Positions 60,235 through 64,000 of a stretch of 64,000 bases of DNA are shown piece by piece. The position numbers and the translations under genes are program-made. A model generated the notes under the pieces. That model was given only the letters and a program-made list of their open reading frames with translations, had not been told where the DNA came from and searched no databases. Source of the stretch: UBA4615 sp046046245 (GTDB lineage: Bacteria; Pseudomonadota; Gammaproteobacteria; Burkholderiales; Burkholderiaceae_E). The stretch is taken from the NCBI GenBank assembly GCA_046046245.1, contig JBJOKE010000035.1, forward strand, positions 1 to 64,000. The letters are read 5' to 3'. Each line of letters starts with the position of its first letter. The stretch's first letter is position 1.

Positions 60235-60860
60235 CGACCCGCCTGATCGTGTTCGCGAAGCTGCCGGTCCCCGGGCGGGTGAAGACGCGCCTCGCCGCGA
60301 CGGTGGGCGAGGCCGCGGCGCTAGATGCCCACCGCAGGCTGTTCGCCGCGACCCTCGCGCTCGCGCGCGACGGCGCGGTCGGCCGGCGCGAGCTGCGGTA
60401 CGACGATTGCGGCAGGCCCCCCGACGCACCGACGCGCGCCGCCCTCGAGGCACTCGCGGATGCGGGCTGGTCGGTCGGTCCGCAGCGGGGCGCGGACCTG
60501 GGCGCGAGGATGCGCGAGGCGCTGGAGGACGCGCTTGCGGCCGGCGACCGTGCGGTGCTCATCGGCTGCGACTGCCCGGTGCTGCGACCCGACGACCTCG
60601 CCGCCGCGTTCGCGGCGCTCGACGCGCACGACGCGGTGCTCGCGCCCGCCGAGGATGGCGGCTACGCGCTCGTCGGCCTCGCACGTCCGCTGCCCGGACT
60701 CTTCGACGGCATCGACTGGGGCACCGGCACCGTGCTGGAGGCGACCCGCGGGCGCCTGGCTGCCGCCGGTGCCCGCTGGCACGAGCTGCGGACCGTCTGG
60801 GACGTGGACGTCGAGGCGGACCTGGCGCGCTGGGCCGCCTCGCGGGGCGCAGCGTCCTAG
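60231..60860 (+). CDS. CofC-like nucleotidyltransferase (rSAM/selenodomain-associated transferase 1 type)
   Basis: The 209-residue protein starts MTTRLIVFAKLPVPGRVKTRLA, the hallmark of the family, with GCDCPVLRPDDLAAAFAAL and LAPAEDGGYALVGLARPLP. It resembles CofC and other nucleotidyltransferases that make activated sugars or phosphates. It overlaps the glycosyltransferase gene, suggesting that it supplies the activated donor. The substrate is unknown. Confidence 0.88.
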   Translation: MTTRLIVFAKLPVPGRVKTRLAATVGEAAALDAHRRLFAATLALARDGAVGRRELRYDDCGRPPDAPTRAALEALADAGWSVGPQRGADLGARMREALEDALAAGDRAVLIGCDCPVLRPDDLAAAFAALDAHDAVLAPAEDGGYALVGLARPLPGLFDGIDWGTGTVLEATRGRLAAAGARWHELRTVWDVDVEADLARWAASRGAAS

Positions 60861-60888
60861 GGTCGGCGGGTGCTGTCTCGCGACGCGT

Positions 60889-63207
60889 TCAGGCGTCGGA
60901 CCCCGGCACGCCCGGCGACCCGCGGGCTGCCATCGCCGCAGCCGCGATCGCCGCGTCGGCCGCGGCGTCGGCCTCGAGCCCGGGGCCGTCGGCGTCGACG
61001 AATTCCGGGAACCGGGTGAACAGCATGTCGATCGGCTGGGGCTGACCGAACAGATCGCCCTGCAGGTAGTCGACGCCCATCTCGCGCAGCCGCTCGTAGA
61101 CGCCCTGGCTGTGCACGTGCTCGGCGATCGTCCGCAGGTTCAGTCGACGCGCCACGCGCACGGTCGACATCACGATCTCCTCGTCGATCGGGCTGGTCGC
61201 GACGTTGCGGATGAACGAACCGTCGATCTTCAGGTAGTCGAGCGGGAAGCGCTTCAGGTACTCGAAGGTGGCCAGCCCGGTACCGAAGTCGTCGAGCGCG
61301 ATCCCGAAGCCTTCCGCCTTCAGCTCGTCGACCAGCCGGGACGCGGCCGACGGATTGCGGATCGCCTCGCTCTCGGTGATCTCGAACACCAGCTTGGACG
61401 CCGGCAGGTCGTAGAGCGCGCGTTGCTGCCGGATGTACTCGGCGATCGCGCCGTCGCTCATCGTGGCACCCGACAGGTTGATCGAGCACTTGTGGGTGCG
61501 CGCGAGCGCCTGCGGATTCGTCGCCAGCCACTCGAAGGCCCGCTTGACCACCGCACGGTCGAAGGCGACCGACATCTGCGCCTGCACGGTCAGCGTCAGG
61601 AACTCGGGCGGCTGGATCAGCCCGCCGTCGCGGTCGCGCAGCCGCGTCAGCACCTCGTAGGAGATCGTGCCCTCGGGCGCCTCCGGGTCGACCACCGGCT
61701 GCGCGTAGAGCTCGAGCCGCGTCTCGCGGACCGCCTCGCGGATGTGCTCGACCTTGCTCTGATGCGCCCGGCGCGAGTCGATCATCATCTGCGACAGCGG
61801 CTCGACGAAAAGCTGCGGATCCCGAACGGAGGCGGCGATCGCGAGCGCGTCGGACAGCGAGGACAGGCAGTCCTCGCTGTTGATCAGCGCGTGGCGATCG
61901 ATCAGCAGGCCGCCGACGCAGGCCTGCAGCCGCAGGTTGCCGTGTTCTGTCGCGAAGCGCTGGCCCGCGAGCTGCGAGTAGGCCTCGCGCGCCACGGTAC
62001 GGACCTGGGCCACGGTGTCGGCCTCGATCACCAGCGCGTAGCGACCGGCGGACAGCCGCGCCGCGATCTGTGCGCCCGGCTGACGCAGCAGCAGCGCCGC
62101 GGTCGCCTGCTCGAGCTGCATCGCAGGGATCGGTCCGCACAGGTCGCTGACCGAGTCGAAGTTGGTCAGGTGCACGCCGATCAGGCCGAAGTTCGGCCGC
62201 TGCGTCGACGCGAGCCGATCGCCGAACTCCGACAGCAGGCCGCGGTCGTTCAGCAGCCCGGTGGTCATGTCCTGGCGGGCCTGGCGGGCGACGCGCAGCA
62301 GCGCCAGCCGGCGGTCGGCCGCCACCGCCTGCAGCACCAGCGCGACCACCAGCGCGCAGAACACCATCACCGCCGCCTCGATCGAGCGGTGGAAGCCGTC
62401 GCCGGCGAGCGGCACCTGGTAGGCGCGCGTGGCGAGCAGCGGCAGCGCCGAGAGCAGCAGCGTCAGCGCGTTCGCGCGCTCGTCCATCCTGATCGCGCTC
62501 CAGGCGATGATCGGGAAGAACAGGTACTGAAGCACGTTGGCGATCTCGGGCTGGCCGAGGGCGGCGAGCACCAGGCTGGCGCACGCGACCGCGACCGTCA
62601 TCAGCACGCTCGACAGGTCGAACAGCGGTACCGGCTGCTCGCCGGCGTCGAGCTGGGGCAGCGAGTCGTCGAGCCAGGCGAGCACCGCGGGCGCGACCAT
62701 CAGCGTGCCGAGCGCCACGACGAGCCAGGTGCCGAGGAAGGCATGCAGCGGGTGGATCTCCGGGAGACCGCCGAACGCCGAGCCGGCGGCGGTGGCCACC
62801 AGGGCCGCCACCGGCGCGCCGACGAGCAGCGTCGTGGCCAGGAATCGGACCACCGCCTCGAGCCGGTACTCGGCGGGCTTCCAGTCGCCGAGCCGCCGCA
62901 GCACGAGGACCGGCAGCGCCGAGCCGGCGAGCGTCACGAGGCCCGCCGCGATCGCCAGGGCCGGCGCCCGGTACACGACTGCGCCGTAGGCGATCGCGCC
63001 CACCGCCGCCGGCAGCGTCCAGCCGAGACCATGGCGCCAGCCGAACGCGAACGCGACGCCTGCCGCCGGCCAGAAGAGGAGCTGGGTCGCCTCGCCGTGG
63101 GAGACGAGCCGCGCGAGGAGGCAGAAGACGAAGGTGAGGCCCGCGACGAGCAGCGCGCGCGGCAGGGCGGGCAGGGCGGAGTCGGCCGGAGCCGGTGGAT
63201 TGAGCAA
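60889..63207 (-). CDS. MASE1-(degenerate GGDEF)-EAL membrane protein
   Basis: The 772-residue protein has an N-terminal MASE1-like sensor with about eight membrane helices (about 15-310). A GGDEF-like domain follows (about 320-465) in which the signature is replaced by LSAGRYALVIEA, so no cyclase activity is expected. An EAL domain closes the protein (about 490-735): the signature is EVL in YEVLTRLRD, with INLSG, EITESEA, DDFGTGLATFEYL, LKIDGSFI, AEHVHS and QGDLFGQP retained. The metal and base residues look complete, so c-di-GMP hydrolysis is plausible. An acidic Ala-rich C-terminal tail follows. Confidence 0.88.
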   Translation of the reverse strand: MLNPPAPADSALPALPRALLVAGLTFVFCLLARLVSHGEATQLLFWPAAGVAFAFGWRHGLGWTLPAAVGAIAYGAVVYRAPALAIAAGLVTLAGSALPVLVLRRLGDWKPAEYRLEAVVRFLATTLLVGAPVAALVATAAGSAFGGLPEIHPLHAFLGTWLVVALGTLMVAPAVLAWLDDSLPQLDAGEQPVPLFDLSSVLMTVAVACASLVLAALGQPEIANVLQYLFFPIIAWSAIRMDERANALTLLLSALPLLATRAYQVPLAGDGFHRSIEAAVMVFCALVVALVLQAVAADRRLALLRVARQARQDMTTGLLNDRGLLSEFGDRLASTQRPNFGLIGVHLTNFDSVSDLCGPIPAMQLEQATAALLLRQPGAQIAARLSAGRYALVIEADTVAQVRTVAREAYSQLAGQRFATEHGNLRLQACVGGLLIDRHALINSEDCLSSLSDALAIAASVRDPQLFVEPLSQMMIDSRRAHQSKVEHIREAVRETRLELYAQPVVDPEAPEGTISYEVLTRLRDRDGGLIQPPEFLTLTVQAQMSVAFDRAVVKRAFEWLATNPQALARTHKCSINLSGATMSDGAIAEYIRQQRALYDLPASKLVFEITESEAIRNPSAASRLVDELKAEGFGIALDDFGTGLATFEYLKRFPLDYLKIDGSFIRNVATSPIDEEIVMSTVRVARRLNLRTIAEHVHSQGVYERLREMGVDYLQGDLFGQPQPIDMLFTRFPEFVDADGPGLEADAAADAAIAAAAMAARGSPGVPGSDA

Positions 63208-63277
63208 GCGGGATGGGATTTCGTTCGTTGGGCGAGTGTACCGCAGCGGTCGCGCACGCCGGCGCCCGGCCTCCCCC

Positions 63278-64000
63278 TCAGTCCGCCATCAGCTCGCGCA
63301 GCACGAAGGGCAGGATCCCGCCGTGCCGGAAGTAGTCGACCTCGATCGGCGTATCGATCCGCGACAGCAGCCTCACCGTACGAACGCTGCCGTCGACCGA
63401 ACGGACCGTCATGCCGATCTCCTGCTGCGGCCGCATCCTCTCGGGGAACGCGATGTCGAAGGTCTCGTCGCCGCGCAGTCCGAGCGAGGCCCACGAGTCG
63501 CCGCCCTGGAACTGCAGCGGCAGAACGCCCATGCCGACGAGGTTCGAGCGGTGGATCCGCTCGAAGCTGCGGGCCACGACGGCACGCACGCCGAGCAGCT
63601 GGGTCCCCTTGGCCGCCCAGTCGCGCGACGATCCGGTGCCGTACTCCTCGCCGCCGAAGATCACCGTCGGGACGCCCTCGGAGCGGTATCGCATCGCCGC
63701 GTCGTAGATCGGCAGCGTCTCGCCGCTCGGCTGGTGGACCGTCACCCCGCCCTCGACGCGCGCACCGTCCGCCCGCGGCGGTACCGTCAGGTTGCGGATC
63801 CGTACGTTCGCGAAGGTGCCGCGCATCATCACCTCGTGGTGGCCGCGGCGCGCGCCGTACGAGTTGAAGTCGGCCTTCCCGACGCCGTGCTCCCGCAGCC
63901 AGCGACCGGCCGGCGAGTCCGCCCCGATCGAGCCGGCGGGCGAGATGTGGTCGGTCGTGATCGAATCTCCGAACAGCCCGAGCGCACGGGCGCCGACGAT
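63278..64000 (-). CDS. acnA: Aconitate hydratase A, C-terminal part
   Basis: The frame is open to the right window edge; 240 residues are visible. AcnA interconverts citrate and isocitrate. The visible part has GDSITTDHISPAGSIG, DFNSYGARRGHHEVMMRGTF, the swivel-domain GGEEYGTGSSRDWAAKG with the substrate-binding Ser/Arg, and VVARSFERIHRSNLVGMGVL. All are canonical for AcnA (or the closely related AcnD). The Fe-S cysteines lie in the missing N-terminal part. A 70-bp gap separates it from the EAL gene. Confidence 0.95.
   Translation of the reverse strand: MVGARALGLFGDSITTDHISPAGSIGADSPAGRWLREHGVGKADFNSYGARRGHHEVMMRGTFANVRIRNLTVPPRADGARVEGGVTVHQPSGETLPIYDAAMRYRSEGVPTVIFGGEEYGTGSSRDWAAKGTQLLGVRAVVARSFERIHRSNLVGMGVLPLQFQGGDSWASLGLRGDETFDIAFPERMRPQQEIGMTVRSVDGSVRTVRLLSRIDTPIEVDYFRHGGILPFVLRELMAD

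Overview
The window looks like ordinary chromosome from a high-GC betaproteobacterium, most probably order Burkholderiales. The evidence is gene content and order. There is an hemC-hemD-hemX-hemY run directly behind an AlgZ/AlgR-like two-component pair, and the string thrS-infC-rpmI-rplT-pheS-pheT-ihfA-merR. A DUF1631 protein is present, and -10 boxes of the TAGAAT/TACAAT type sit just upstream of start codons. No rRNA, CRISPR array or insertion sequence was found. A single tyrosine integrase is the only mobility gene.

Layout. 1-2.3 kb: the 3' end of a TRAP transporter large subunit faces a TakP-like TRAP binding protein across a shared terminator. 2.4-9.9 kb: argH diverges from the sensor/regulator pair, which runs into hemC, hemD, hemX and hemY. 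10-19.3 kb: housekeeping genes (aldehyde dehydrogenase, inorganic pyrophosphatase, NAD synthetase, PII protein, a hydrolase, a DUF4126 membrane protein, an Smr-domain protein, thioredoxin reductase, a Crp/Fnr-family regulator). 19.4-25.3 kb: ftsK, lolA, rarA, serS, then a small membrane protein and tRNA-Ser(CGA). 26.2-32.0 kb: a five-gene peptide-type ABC transporter operon behind what reads as a sigma-54 promoter with upstream palindromes. 32.0-32.4 kb: a copper-chaperone-like gene behind a 19-bp-spacer MerR/CueR-type promoter.

32.8-35.8 kb: two overlapping genes that look like mesaconyl-CoA (2-methylfumaryl-CoA) isomerase and (2S)-methylsuccinyl-CoA dehydrogenase, consecutive steps linking the ethylmalonyl-CoA route to the 3-hydroxypropionate bicycle. 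35.9-42.6 kb: the large DUF1631 protein, a divergent Fe(III)-type ABC transporter (ATPase and permease, no binding protein) and diacylglycerol kinase. 42.7-51.7 kb: tRNA-Val(GAC), then the translation block, in which infC appears to start at AUA, followed by ihfA, a MerR regulator, an unrecognised glycosyltransferase-like protein and tRNA-Pro(GGG).

51.9-54.6 kb: an MFS transporter and an orphan integrase. 54.7-60.9 kb: the most interesting region, a tightly packed same-strand cluster. It encodes a SelD-N-terminal-type flavoprotein, an ArsS-like radical SAM/Cys-rich protein, a possible 47-residue repeat peptide, a TVP38/TMEM64-disulfide reductase fusion, a 70-residue putative peptide, a family-2 glycosyltransferase and a CofC-like nucleotidyltransferase. 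This matches the poorly understood rSAM/selenodomain-associated gene set and probably makes or exports a modified sugar or lipid, but its product is unknown. 60.9-64 kb: a MASE1-EAL membrane protein and the C-terminal part of aconitase A, cut by the window edge.
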